Shown here in pieces: positions 47,030 through 58,435 of a stretch of 64,000 nucleotides of DNA. A model generated the notes under the pieces. It did no database searches and had not been told where the DNA came from. It saw only the letters and a list, made by a program, of their open reading frames with translations. The DNA comes from Alitta virens (taxonomy: Eukaryota > Annelida > Polychaeta > Phyllodocida > Nereididae): assembly GCA_932294295.1 (NCBI GenBank), contig OW028576.1, forward strand, positions 50,399,199 to 50,463,198, read 5' to 3'. The position numbers and the translations under genes were made by a program. Position 1 is the first letter of the stretch; the number at the start of each line of letters is the position of its first letter.

Positions 47030-48990
47030 CAATTAAATTCAGAGATGAATTATATGCTCGCCTCAAAAAGTGTCCAATAGAATCAGATCTACATGAAACA
47101 CTACAAACTCATTAACGTACATACAAAAAAAACTCGAAATCAAGTATCCTTCTTGCTTAATCCCAGAACTATCATTTTATTAAAAAAAAATTAAACATGA
47201 TATGAAGGAGACCTGGATAAATATAAAGGGCCTGATAAGCAGAACAAAGGAAAAAGACAAATTCCCAGACTATTCTTGATAAATAGTTCAAAAGAGTCTG
47301 ATCCACACACAATAGCAAACATAATTAATGATTATTTCAATAAAATGGGTTCTAGTCCAGCTTCAAATCTAAAAAAACACCTGATGTCAATTTTCAAAAG
47401 TATCTGACCAATTCAGTAAAAAAAAATTTACAATTAGAATCTGTTACGGAATACTATGTGAACAAAGTGATCAATAGACTTGCACCTAAAAGTAGTGCTG
47501 GCAGAGATGGATTGTCTGCAAAATGTATAAAGTTGACAACAATACCGTTGATACCACCTATGACAAAATTAGTAAATCATACACTCTTAAGTTGTGTATT
47601 TCCCGATAAACTGAAAGTGGCCAAGATTGTTCCTGTTCATAAAAAAGGCAACAAACATAGTATTGAAAGCTATTGCCCCATTTCAATTCTGCCTGCTCTG
47701 TCAACATTTGTGAGAAAATTATATTAGAGCAGTTATAAAATCACTTTACAACTAATGAACTGTACTATGTTGGGCAATATGGATTCCGGAAAGAACATTC
47801 CACTGAATATGCAGTCATGGAAATTATAGACAGGATTATAGATGTACTTGAAAATGGCAAACTGCTTGAGATATACATCTTGACCTAAATAAGGCTTTTG
47901 ACACCATTGAGCATATTATATTGCTTTGCAATTATCAACTTACGGGGGTGCAAGGCACAGCATATGATTTATGTAAAAGTTACAAAACCGTTATCAGTAT
48001 GTTAAATACAATAATGCTAAATCAAACCTCTTACAAATCAGAACAGGATTTTCGCAGGGATCCATACTAGGACCTTTCTTTTTTCTAGTTTCTATAAATG
48101 ATTTTAATTGATCTTCAAATTTCACCATTGATTCTGACAACACTACTTTATTAGGAAATCCATTACAATCTGCTTCAACGAGATCAAAAGATGTCAAATT
48201 ACTTATAAACAATGAAATACTTAAAGTTAACTACTGGCTAAAAACAAATAAACTTTCTGTAAAAGTTGATAAGACCAGCTTCATGATATTCCATTCCCCA
48301 AACAAAAACAGAACGGGTAATAAGATTTTCTAGGAATTGTTATTAATGAAAATCTAAACTGTAATCCACATATGGAAAAAAATGGCAAATAAAAAAAAGC
48401 AGCACTTGCTGTAACAAGTAGATTAAAACACAATTTACCTAGTAATACTCTTTTATTAAAATATAATTCTCTGATAATGTGTCATTTTATATATGGAATG
48501 AGTCTATGGGGTCAAAAATCCAGCTGTATTACAAAATGACAAAAGAAGCAATGAGAAATATATCCAAGAGCAAATACAATGCCCATACTGCCATACTGAT
48601 GCAATTTGCAACGAGATCAACACTTTTTGTCATAGGTGGTATCATCTTGAAATTTATCCACAAAAAGAATTTCAAGATTAGAAATTCTATTACAAAATGA
48701 TAATTCAAAACCTTCCTATTTACTTCCAAAAATTGACTTTTGATCCAGATATGTCCCTCTGAGGTTAAAATATCAAATCTCCAGCGCTAATCTCAGACAT
48801 CAAATCCAAGTAGAAACTGCTAGACTCATTAAGATATTCATACTATAATATTATAGTGGCCCGCATGAAAGCGGCATAAAATGCCTTAATGTGGGTCTCT
48901 ATGGGCTCTCTAATGTATTTTGTGAATAATTCATACTGTACTGTATTTCTGTCCGAAAATAAAAGTCTTCTGTATCTGTACTTGTAACAG
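47030..48990 (+). pseudogene. LINE-D, degenerate non-LTR retrotransposon ORF2
   Basis: From the pre-RT region (FRDELYARLKKCPIE near 47,040; NIINDYFNKMGSSPASNL near 47,318) to the RT: SSAGRDGLSAKCIKL, KVAKIVPVHKKGNKHS and YCPISILPALS in an open stretch (47,458-47,727). YGFRKEHSTEYAVMEI (47,778-47,825) and LNKAFDT (47,886) follow, then a decayed QGS/YADD region. A 3' UTR ends with AATAAA near 48,960. Frame breaks are frequent, so it is inactive. It lies between the two VSENY exon copies. Confidence 0.9.
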
Positions 48991-48999
48991 ATAACTTTA

Positions 49000-49405
49000 A
49001 CAGTTTACCCTTTGTTCTCCTTAAACTGAAGTCATTTGCCATTAAAGCTATTTGTAAACACCCAGAGATCTCAATTAAACCCTCATTAATTGATGTTAAT
49101 ATATGAATGAACTAAGAAAAGGATCAATAAACCAAATAAATTATTATCCCCTCTTTGATGATACCTTTAAATGTCTGAATCAATTCATACTTCACACTGG
49201 CTTATCGACCTCTAGTTATTTTGGTTTTATTCAAGATCCTACATGTTCTCCCAGCTTTTTTTTTTCACTATTTACCGTCTGTTTTTTTTTTTTTTTACTT
49301 CTTGAATGATTAATTGAATTTATGGCAATGAAGTTTCCATCATAAACAGTTTGAGAATAGTTAAAAATGAAAAAAAGTTGTCTAAAAAGCAAAGAGCATG
49401 AAATA
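49000..49405. other. non-coding intron between LINE-D and the VSENY exon
   Basis: AT-rich with poly-T runs (49,256-49,298). No exon seen. Confidence 0.5.
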
Positions 49406-49412
49406 GCCTTAC

Positions 49413-49466
49413 TCTGCAATCCTGTCTGTTTCTTCGACATTTTGCATGGAATAGTTTTCAGAAACC
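49413..49466 (-). CDS. VSENY exon of the ankyrin locus
   Basis: A 54-nt exon with acceptor TTTTTTCAG and donor GTAAGG, encoding VSENYSMQNVEETDRIA with two bases of a Glu codon at the end. Phase 2 on both sides. It joins the KRK-ending exon upstream and the CLEI exon downstream without a frame break. A duplicated copy lies at 46,137. Confidence 0.78.
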
Positions 49467-49689
49467 CTGAAAAAATATATGAGAATATGATACATTTTTG
49501 ATAGTAGTGTCAATGAATTATACATGTAAGAGAAGTTTATCAGGTTGTAGGAACTAATAAAATGTTTAAAGGAGTTTAAGAATAATTCATTTTATAGGAT
49601 TCCATGTTTCGTGTCATTCTATTACTTTCCAAAAATCTTTATATTTGTGTAAAAAGGTCTTAAAATGAAAAATAAAATAAAATAACCAC

Positions 49690-49734
49690 CTTTTTCTTTT
49701 CTGAGGTGGACTGTCCTCCGATGCCTTTAAACAC
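49690..49734 (-). CDS. CLKAS micro-exon of the ankyrin locus
   Basis: A 45-nt exon with acceptor AACCAG and donor GTGGTT, encoding CLKASEDSPPQKRK plus two bases of an Arg codon. Phases (2 in, 2 out) fit both neighbours. The QKRKR cluster formed with the next exon could be a nuclear-localisation or linker sequence; this is inference. The donor is weaker than others in the locus. Confidence 0.62.
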
Positions 49735-49851
49735 CTGGTTGAAAAATACCAAAGAAAATGATAAATGTGCAAGAAAATATCATTTCATCAGAGTAATATA
49801 TCAATGCATATTTCAATTCAGAGACATTCGAAGAGATGTAGTGTGTTTTAC

Positions 49852-49920
49852 ATTGCCTTTGGCTCATCATCTTCATTTTTTGGATCTTTTCCATCCTTTG
49901 CAGACCCTTCTTCAGGAGGC
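49852..49920 (-). CDS. acidic linker exon of the ankyrin locus
   Basis: A 69-nt exon with acceptor ATTGTAG and donor GTAAAA, encoding PPEEGSAKDGKDPKNEDDEP and KA, then two bases completed to Met by the next exon. The charged, low-complexity composition suggests a flexible linker. Phase 2 on both sides. It is the most upstream exon I can support; the first exon and promoter were not found. Confidence 0.65.
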
Positions 49921-49929
49921 CTACAATAA

Positions 49930-50640
49930 ATACAGTAATACAGTAATACATATATTCATCCAGCGAACATTGCTGGGATTGACTGGAAGTTGCCAACCAA
50001 GCCTTTACCCAGTCATATTTTAAGGAATGTATGAATCTTTTTTTATGAAAACCTGAGAACCATACTTGAGATCTTTCATCCATTAATTAGACCGCCAACT
50101 TTGTAACAATGACGCCTCTCAACCACAAATAAGCAAATGTTTTTGTATTCACAGCATAATTTCTATCATTTCTCAAACTGTCTGACATTATGAGGATCAC
50201 AGGGAAAACGGAAAATACTAGCATAAATTTGGAAAAGAAAGTAACAAAAGAGTTAGGCAGATGAAGGGAGTTGTATTAGCCTGCGGTTTAAAGCATCTAC
50301 GCCTTAATCTGAATTATATGCATACTATAGTTTACTATTGTTGATGCTAATTCAAATGTCATTGGAAGATAACTAGGCTGTGGCAGCCATGGGATATAAA
50401 AATTTGTTTTCTAGTCAGTTTTGACAATATTGTCACAGTTCACATCAAATTAAGGAACTGAGTAGACTACTTGATGGCATGTTTTTAATTAATTGTCACC
50501 ATTGTAAGTTTCACACATAATGTTTGTAGAGAAGGATGATGAAGAGCAACAATAGTATTTGGTTACTTATCCAGCTCAGCACAAATGTAAATGAAACAAC
50601 ATGTCATTTGCATTGATGTAGAGGTTGTATGGTGTAATAT
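49930..50640. other. non-coding stretch
   Basis: I searched the minus strand for further phase-2 exons of the ankyrin locus and found none that I can support. Confidence 0.45.
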
Positions 50641-50649
50641 AAACATCCC

Positions 50650-51340
50650 ATTGTTCTAGATATCCTGGTGTATCATCTGCCAATTGTGTGTTTCTAGACT
50701 TTCAGAAGACAGTTTTACTCATTATTTTGGTCATATGTGCAAAAATGTGTTACCTTTTATTTGGTTCTGGTGGAATATCCATTATGTTGCTGTTTTTATT
50801 TTGAAAGGATTACCCAGCCGTGGGATCTTCTGTCATTTCATGTACTACGTTGAATTCTTTTTGCAGAATTTTGACCAAAGCTGACTAACTTCTTGGATGA
50901 GATCTGCTGCAAGTTGGGATCAGTTGTCTTGGTCAGCAATTATTCCAGCATTGATAAACAGAATTTGATATTTTCATCTTTGGTCGTTGTGCTGGGCAAA
51001 ATCGAGAACCAGGTAATCTGTTGAGCTCTCTCTCTCGAATTCCTCAGTTGATTAATCTGAAATCAAGGAAAATAGTAATGCTAGTATCCACAGTTTTTTT
51101 AAGCCACTGCTTTATTCTACCCAGGCACAAATAGGTACTTGGCCATTGGCAGTGGTGGCAATTGCAGAGTGTTTGACCCAAGAAGCATCATAAGAGCTGT
51201 GTGTTTTATCTCTTGGCCTAATAACCACATCTTTTCCAATGTTTTGATTCTACTATGCAATTTTCTGGGCAGTAAAAGTTTTCCCATCAAAAGTAGGCTG
51301 AGCCATGGCGACACTTCTTGGGTCAAGCACTCACTGTACA
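50650..51340 (-). pseudogene. decayed coding sequence of unknown family
   Basis: On the minus strand, protein-like text runs across frame breaks: FDPRSVAMAQPTFDGKTFTA, then GKDVVIRPRDKTHSSYDASW and ANGQVPICAWVE (about 51,330-51,115). FRLINQLRNSRERAQQITW follows (about 51,080-51,020). LVKILQKEFNVVHEMTEDP and NIMDIPPEPNKR lie further on (50,880-50,760). Stops and shifts interrupt it, so it looks like a processed or transposon-derived pseudogene. I do not recognise the family. Confidence 0.5.
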
Positions 51341-51349
51341 GAGAGCTCT

Positions 51350-53435
51350 GGTGGTTGTTATTGATTAATTAAAAGGAAGAGTATCATACAAACCAAAATT
51401 AAGAATCACTATACCTTTTGAACAACACAGAATCAGCCATTAATTTTCCGATTCACAATTTGTAACTCCCTGCAAACTACTCCCTCCCTTTCACTACTTT
51501 TGAAAACCCTTTGAAAACCTTTTGAAAGTACAGGTACTGTCATCTGGGTAAGTCATTGGTACCATCGGCATGTGCTGATGGCCTAATCCACGAATAATGA
51601 AGACAAAATTGTGAAATAGGGTCGTATTTGTGACATTCATGCACTAAGAAAATGCTCATATATATTCTAAAATTTATTTCTAAGGTATCTAGACTAAATT
51701 ATTACTTCTGAAGACTTTTCTGACACCATACAGTATTATATTTTGTAAATTATAGTTTCCGAATAATAGGCTGATTAATAGGGAAGAAATATCTGTTTTG
51801 ACAAAATCTAATAATCAAATAACTACAAGTAACTAAGAGATGCAAAATTTAAATTTACACTTAGGTTATTATTTTTAATGGCGACTATGTGATTGTGTTA
51901 CACTTGCAACTGCATGTTTTGATGACCGCTGGTCACACATTAAGGATGAAACATAAAAAATGTCAATTGCATAAAATGTCTCTTTGACCTGTTGCAGTAA
52001 AAAAAAAATTTTCGTTCGCAAAAGGTGCATAATTTATCATACAGTTCATTTTAGAATTAAGTGTGTCCCTGACACTTTGTGAGGCCTCAGTCATTTGTGC
52101 TGAACCTAAATATAAAAAAGTCTACCATTTTGACAAATAATGTTGAACCTTTAACCAGGGTCCTATAAGAGCAGGTTACTTGACAGCATAGCCTGGACTG
52201 GAATTAAACAAAGTAGATTATCATATATATAATTTTTATTGACAATATTATGTCAAAGATGACATATTTGTCGCCAACATGAAATTATCATTACTATTTT
52301 ATTATATTGGTTTGTCAGATGAGACGAAGGATTATTGAATCAAGTAAAATAAGCATCAGAGGTGAAGTAAAAATTAAGCACCACCTAGAGAATAGGAACA
52401 AAATATGCTATACGTTCTTGAAATAAATGATGGTTTACATTAAATCCTGGTTAGATCATGATAAACACCCACATAGTTGATCACACAGTTGTTATCTAAC
52501 CGGACATGAAGATGAAAAGTAAAACTACTGGCTTTTGGGAGTGATTTCATTTTGCATGACATTGTGTTGTAATGAAATATGATTAACCCAGTGGCATTGG
52601 TTTGAATCTTATAACTTAACAAGTACATTTAAGAACACAAATATCAAAAAGTAGTTCTCAGAGACTCTAGTTCGTTTACATGTATATTTTAAATGTGGAT
52701 TTAATGGTAAGATTTAAGTTGGACAAAATTATTACAGTTTGTTCGATTTCTCAATACTTTAATGCATGCGAATGTATTAAATTTGCCATTAATAAATAAT
52801 TTTCTTATCTATGAAGTCTTCAAATATAATATACATATATACTCTGATGACTTTGCAATTACACCCTTGGGGGACCTGTTCAAGCCCAAGCTTTCTAGGG
52901 AGTATACAGCCCATAATACAATTATCTGCAGGGGCTGAGCAGTTAAGAAAATCTAGATTGACACTAAATACAAGATAACATTTATCTACTGCACACTGTA
53001 TCATGCATACCATGATACAATTACAAACAAAGTGCTACTCTTGCGAGAATCAAATAAATACTTTTATAGTGCATAATTCTGTTAATATCATTTAATTTAA
53101 TAGAATATGAAAAGGTACTCATAGAAACAGAGATGCAGAACTGATTGCAACACAGGGCTGAGAGAGCATAAAACATAAATATTTAAGAATCTCATAACCA
53201 AAAATAGCACCGATATTTCTTATATTTATTAATAATAATCAGGAGAATGACCTGAAAGATATCAGTTCAGTCACAAAGTGGGAAATAGCAGAACTCCACT
53301 TCTAGAAATGATAAAAAGATGAAGTTTTCTGCAAACACATTGAAATTATGTTTTGTGCATCACTGTTCAATTTGTTTTTACTCATTCATTACAACATGTA
53401 TGTTACCTCGTTTTGCTTCAATGTCTGAATGTTAC
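51350..53435. other. non-coding stretch
   Basis: No exon or defined repeat. The ORFs at 52,440 and 52,789 (minus strand) lack domains. Confidence 0.5.
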
Positions 53436-53439
53436 TAAA

Positions 53440-53565
53440 CATCAATCAGATGTAATGATGAGATGATAGGCTTGGAGTCAACAACATGGCACACGTTAAC
53501 CCTATGAGTGGGGTACTTTACTTGCCTCAGAATAGACAGGACACACACCAGCCTTTCTTGTGTTA
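53440..53565 (-). mobile_element. SINE-A body fragment
   Basis: The minus strand reads GGCAAGTAAAGTACCCCACT, TGTGCCATGTTGTTGACTCC and TCATCTCATCATTACATCTG, the diagnostic SINE-A order. Neither end is preserved. Confidence 0.72.
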
Positions 53566-53599
53566 TATTTTACATTACAATCTAATAAGTCGTATCAAC

Positions 53600-54710
53600 C
53601 TTGGTGCAAACAAATAATTGTTTAAATTTTTGTCAGACGAAGTACTCAAATGTCAGACACAAAATTATTTTGTGTCTGACACTTTGTCTGACAACTGAAA
53701 AAAGATTTCGCTGTCGCTACACTAGATTCATCTAGTGCATTGTCAGACCGGTGGTAACTTTGTATGGTACATGCACATTATTTTGCTCACTATCAAGACA
53801 CCTCACTTGCAAGACCACCTGATCTTTTCTATGATGCATAATTATTTTAATATAATTAATAGAATATAGAAAGGTACTCACGGAAACAGTGATGCAGATG
53901 GACTACACTCATTCTACAAGAGTGACAGAGCTTGTACAGTTATGTTTGAGGAAGTTATTTGATGATTACATGATTGGTGGATATTAATGAGGTCAACATT
54001 AACATACTTTTGTCAAACCTGGCCTTATAAGGAGTTGAATAGTGTGGCAATGGGACGTAGTTGCGTCATGGTTCAGTAACTAATCAGTAATTGGACACAA
54101 AAGGAGTAGGGAAGAGTGAGGAAATGAGACACAGGGAACAGTGAGACAAACCCCTCAGCATGATTTGTGTCAACCCCAGTAAATTTGATATCGCTAGCCT
54201 TTAGAGATTTGGGCCAACACAACATTACCACCAGAATGTTGCATTACCTCCAAGAATTATAGTCACGAGGTGTCTGAAATTTCACTTTTTGGGTTCTAGA
54301 TCAGGTAAAGTAATTTTGGTTTTAGCCACATGGATTTTCAATCTTATTCACCAGTATTTGGCGACCATGGAGATCATCTAATACTAAAACCTTGGTTATA
54401 TTTGTCTTCAGTCAACATATTATTAAACAGTGCTAAAGCCCTTTGGAGCGCAAAAGGTCATAAGTTCATAATGAAAACTGCTCGGGGAAGAGTGAGACAA
54501 AACGTGAGTGGGGCAGGGTAAGATAGTGTTAATTCAAAAAATCTCTTGCTCCATGCTGAATTGGTGGTACCTTGTACCCAGTGTCAATGTCAGTACAGGC
54601 CGAGCGCATGAGCCAAGGGGTATATGCATATGAATAGAAAATTAGTAGTTGAAAATATCTATAGGCACGAGCCAATCTTGATAATATTGTATTTTTCACA
54701 TATGACCTGA
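53600..54710. other. non-coding stretch with palindromes
   Basis: A perfect 14-bp inverted repeat with a 3-nt loop lies at 53,651-53,681 (TGTCAGACACAAAA arms), with CACTAGAT/ATCTAGTG nearby (about 53,719-53,736). Two to three units of the 17-bp satellite occur near 53,795-53,822. The ORF at 54,330-54,521 has no domain. Confidence 0.5.
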
Positions 54711-54714
54711 GACA

Positions 54715-57520
54715 AATTTTTATAGAACTGAACAGAAAGAAAAACGTTGTTATTGCAGGAGAATTCAATCGATCTTTTAAAATTTCGTCAGAATTCTTAC
54801 ATCATAAATGATTATCTTGAATCCTTCTTTTAACATAACTATATTCCAAAAATTACTTATCCTACCAGACTAACCCACAGACATGGCTCATTAATTGATA
54901 ATCTCTTTGTTAAATATTCTGGTTACACCTCACACATTGCTTCTGGAATTATTTTAAATAGTATATTCCATCACCATCCATGGTTCTTGATACTGAATTG
55001 TTTATCTCGTCATGCCAAAGGAAATAAATATACAGTGCAACCTGCTTTAGTGCTCACTTCTTTAGAGCAGCCAACTGGCCAGAGTTGTCAGTCTGATTCC
55101 CCCTGAAAGAAATACCATGTAAATACACCTGGATTAGCAGCCACCTCCATTATGTGGCCAGCGGTCAGCAGATTCCACCCCAAAACCCCATCCTGACCTG
55201 TACTTAGTGTTCAGTTGCCCCCATTATAACAGACCAGTGGAGCCATTAAGTCTGTTATTATGTAATATTGCATCACCTTATGCGGGTATAACAAAAGAAA
55301 CAAATTCTATCACCTGTCATATATTTTACCCCTTATTACATGGTCCCTTTTATAGTTTAAATATCATTATATCCGGATTATATCTTTTGACCACTTTCTG
55401 CTAATGTTACAATCTTACTATGATGAGTGCTGCTGGCAATGTTTATTTAAAAAAACATGAAAAAGTTTCATAGTACTTAAAGTATTTATTCTGGTTGTCC
55501 AACCATTTGAATGGGAGCATATTTAAATTAGTCAATATCTATGAAAGTGTCAACTAAATAAAAAGCGTTAAATTAAATGTCAATATTCATACAAAAACGG
55601 GTTTGCAATTTCAAACACCATTGCTGCAAAACCCAAACTAACAACTTCACCTAGTGCACCTGGCTTTTGCAGCCACCTGGCTTAAGCAGCCGCCTTGGCC
55701 ACCTTCATTGGCTGACCACTTAACACAGGTTGCACTGTATCACAATTATTTCAAGTTATGAATATGCCCTGATGAATTTAAAGGAATATTTAAGAGTTCT
55801 AACCCAAATGATAATTATAATAAGCTCAATACAATCATAATGGATTCACTATCAAAACACCTTCCAAAGAAAGTTACTAAATTCCAAAAGCATAAACATA
55901 GGAAGTCCAAATGGAAAAAACAAGGGATTGTAAAATCAATAGCTAACAGAGACAGAATCTTTATCAAGTTCAGATCAATAGATTAAAATAACCCTAACTA
56001 TAACACTTTGAAGGTTAATTTAAAGACATAATACAATACTACGAAAAAGTGTTCGTTTAGAAAGAAAACCTATTATGAACAATTTTTTAATAGACATAGA
56101 AATGATATAAAAAAGACTTGGGGCATGATAAATTCCATAATGAATAAAAATGAAAAGAAAAATGAGTTTCTAAAATATTTCCTCATAGACCATGAATATA
56201 CTTCTGATAGGCACAATATTCCTATGACTTTTAATGAATATTATGCAAATATAGGATCAAAACTTGCTAGTTCAATAAGAATTCCAGATGGCGTCAATTT
56301 CAAAAATGACTTAAATACACCTTTAGAGCAATGCTTTGAATTTCAAAAAGTAGACAGAGTTAAAGTACTTAAGGATATTCAGACATTGAAGACAAGAGAT
56401 AGATAAATTGAAGATCGCAAAGGTTGTCTCATTATATAAGAAAGATGAAAAATACAAAATTGAGAACTATAGGCCCTTATCAGTACTTCCCAGTGTCAAA
56501 GGTCTTTGAGCGCATTATACATGACCAGCTTCATGATTACTTTAACTCTGTCAAACTATTCTATAAAAGTCAATACGGTTTCAGACATATGCATTCGACA
56601 GAGCTGGCAGTGTTAGAAATGATGGAATTAGTAATTGAAGAGATGGATAAAAATGAAATTCCTATTAATATATATCACGATTTATCAAAGGCCTTTGATA
56701 AACTGGACCATGCAGTACTTTTATACAAACTACAATATCATGGTTTAAAACAGACTGCTTTGAAGCTTTTAACAATTATCTAACAAACAGGACACAGTAT
56801 GATACAACTCTAGTTGCATCACTATTTATACTTTTCACTTTCCTGATAGAACAATTGAGAAAAATATATATGATGAGTTGGCCAGGTAAACAACTGGATG
56901 AAGGCAAATAAGCTTTCCACTAATTAAAAAAAAACCAAGGCCAAGATCTTCCACACCCCACAACAAAGAGTTTATAATCCCCGTTTACGGATAGAAAATA
57001 GCACCATAGAATTTGTTGAGGAATTTAACTTCTTAGGTGTCAGTGTAGATAAAAACTTAAATTGGAGATCCCATTGTGATATGATAACTAAAAAGTTGTC
57101 TAAAACTATAGGTATTATGAATCGTTTGAAAAATAGGGTGCCTCTTTATACTCTACTTCACATTTATAATTCTTTGATTCTATCATGTTTGACCCATGGT
57201 GTCTTACTGTGGGGTTGGAAGTGTCAATGTGTAATTGGTTTACAAAAGGAAGCTGTGAGGATTCCTACAAATACAATAGTCACACAAATGGACCTTTTCA
57301 GTCTCTGAAAATACTGAAATTCCATGACATTTGTGCACTGCATGACCTTAAATTATGTTATTAAAGTATAAATCACATTCTCAAGAAATATTTTATTGAT
57401 CTATTATAAATAATTGAAATAAAATGTCTGTCAACTAAAAAGAAAAACTACAGGTAAATTAAATTTAGTATGATTGCAACATATAATGAACGTTGTGATA
57501 TTCCTAATTGTTATATTTGT
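54715..57520 (+). pseudogene. LINE-E, degenerate non-LTR retrotransposon with endonuclease and RT
   Basis: Begins in the APE-type endonuclease (VVIAGEFN; YIPKITYPTRLTHRHGSLID and DNLFVKYSGYTSHIAS, 54,840-54,930). It is split by a 705-bp MITE and resumes with the pre-RT region (MTFNEYYANIGSKLASSIR, 56,226-56,280). The RT follows: YGFRHMHSTELAVLEMMELV and YHDLSKAFDKLDHAVLLYKL (56,570-56,740). The QGS and YADD segment is deleted near 56,815. The thumb region is present (VEEFNFLGVSVDKNLNWRSH, 57,015-57,072). It is the most complete LINE in the window but clearly dead. Confidence 0.92.
55033..55737. mobile_element. pogo/Tigger-like MITE, 705 bp, nested in LINE-E
   Basis: Left end CAGTGCAACCTGCTTTAG and right end, in reverse complement, CAGTGCAACCTGTGTTAAG; both are flanked by TA (55,031-55,032 and 55,738-55,739). 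A CAGTxxAACCT terminus with TA target duplication is characteristic of Tc1/mariner-class pogo/Tigger elements. The subterminal GC-rich blocks repeat GGCCA- and GCAGCCACC-type motifs on both sides of an AT-rich centre. No transposase ORF. It splits the LINE-E endonuclease from its pre-RT region. Confidence 0.9.
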
Positions 57521-57524
57521 TCAA

Positions 57525-57865
57525 GGTCAAACCCTCATTAGTGTCATAATATTCATAATATACCTTTTGTATATGTCATCATTGATGAAGGCAGGGATCA
57601 GGTTGGACCGCGCATTTGCGATATTTGCGCATTGTTTTCTCAATTATCCCACTAGATCATGTCATAATGGGCAAAAATCGCGCAAAGTTTGCCCAAAACA
57701 TTGAAATATTGACAACTGTTTCCATGCTTGAATGCAGTGACCACGTTCACAACAGTCAAGTAAGCTGCGTTCTGATTGGCTGGTTAATGAGAGCAGAGCC
57801 ATTTCTGGCCAATCAGAGTCCTCCTTTCATCCACCACTTGTTTAGTCTGACTTCGTTGGCTAGGG
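57525..57865. promoter_or_regulatory. CCAAT-box-containing, CpG-bearing segment
   Basis: CTGATTGGCTGG (about 57,772-57,783) and GGCCAATCAGAG (about 57,809-57,820) are inverted CCAAT boxes (NF-Y type) about 37 bp apart. GCGCATTTGCG and AATCGCGCAAAG CpG motifs lie upstream. This could be promoter DNA or just the base of a MITE. No first exon was found on either side, so the call is tentative. Confidence 0.3.
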
Positions 57866-57870
57866 TTATA

Positions 57871-58000
57871 CGAACGACGTCGTGTATGCAAGCGCTTATA
57901 TACACGACGTCGTGCATATTGTTAGCCAATATACACGACGTCGTGCAATCTGCACGACGACGTCGTGCATATAACTGCTAATGTGCACGACGATGTCGTG
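57871..58000. repeat. cluster of five GACGTC-type palindromes
   Basis: CACGACGTCGTG is a perfect 12-bp palindrome at 57,903-57,914 and 57,934-57,945. A near copy is at 57,874-57,885, an expanded CACGACGACGTCGTG at 57,953-57,967 and CACGACGATGTCGTG at 57,986-58,000. CpG-rich against an AT-rich background. Confidence 0.9.
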
Positions 58001-58099
58001 CGTAACTGCTAGTGTGCACGATAATCTAATGTAACCTTATATATATATATGAGAAGTGGCTGCAATGTTCCAGCAGATACTTTCGGCTTAAGGTTTTGA

Positions 58100-58310
58100 T
58101 ATTTCCGTGCAGTAATAACTTTGAAAAAAAAAAAAAAAAAGTTTTTGACCGTCATCCCATTAAAAAAAAAAGTAAAAAAGATTCACAAAAATAATTTTAA
58201 AATGGAACTTTGAAAAAAAAGTTTTAGATTTTTGACCGTCATCCCATTAAAAAAAAAAAGAAAGAAAAAAAGTTTCTCACAAAAATAATTTTAAAATGGA
58301 TAAGGGTTAA
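58100..58310 (+). repeat. direct repeat of about 65 bp with poly-A runs
   Basis: TTTTTGACCGTCATCCCATT followed by poly-A, TCACAAAAATAATTTTAAAA and TGGA occurs at about 58,142-58,204 and again at about 58,233-58,300. Confidence 0.85.
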
Positions 58311-58435
58311 TGGAGATTTGTCAAAACCTTGATATATATATGCTAAAAAAATTAAAATAATAATAAAATAATATTAATAATATATATTCTAACCTGAAAG
58401 GTTCGGAAGCCATTTTAGGACATGAGAAAAAAATA

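Noticed and set aside
50684..50884. 66-codon plus-strand ORF
   Set aside because: The opposite strand carries better protein-like text in the same place, so this is the antisense shadow of a decayed coding relic.
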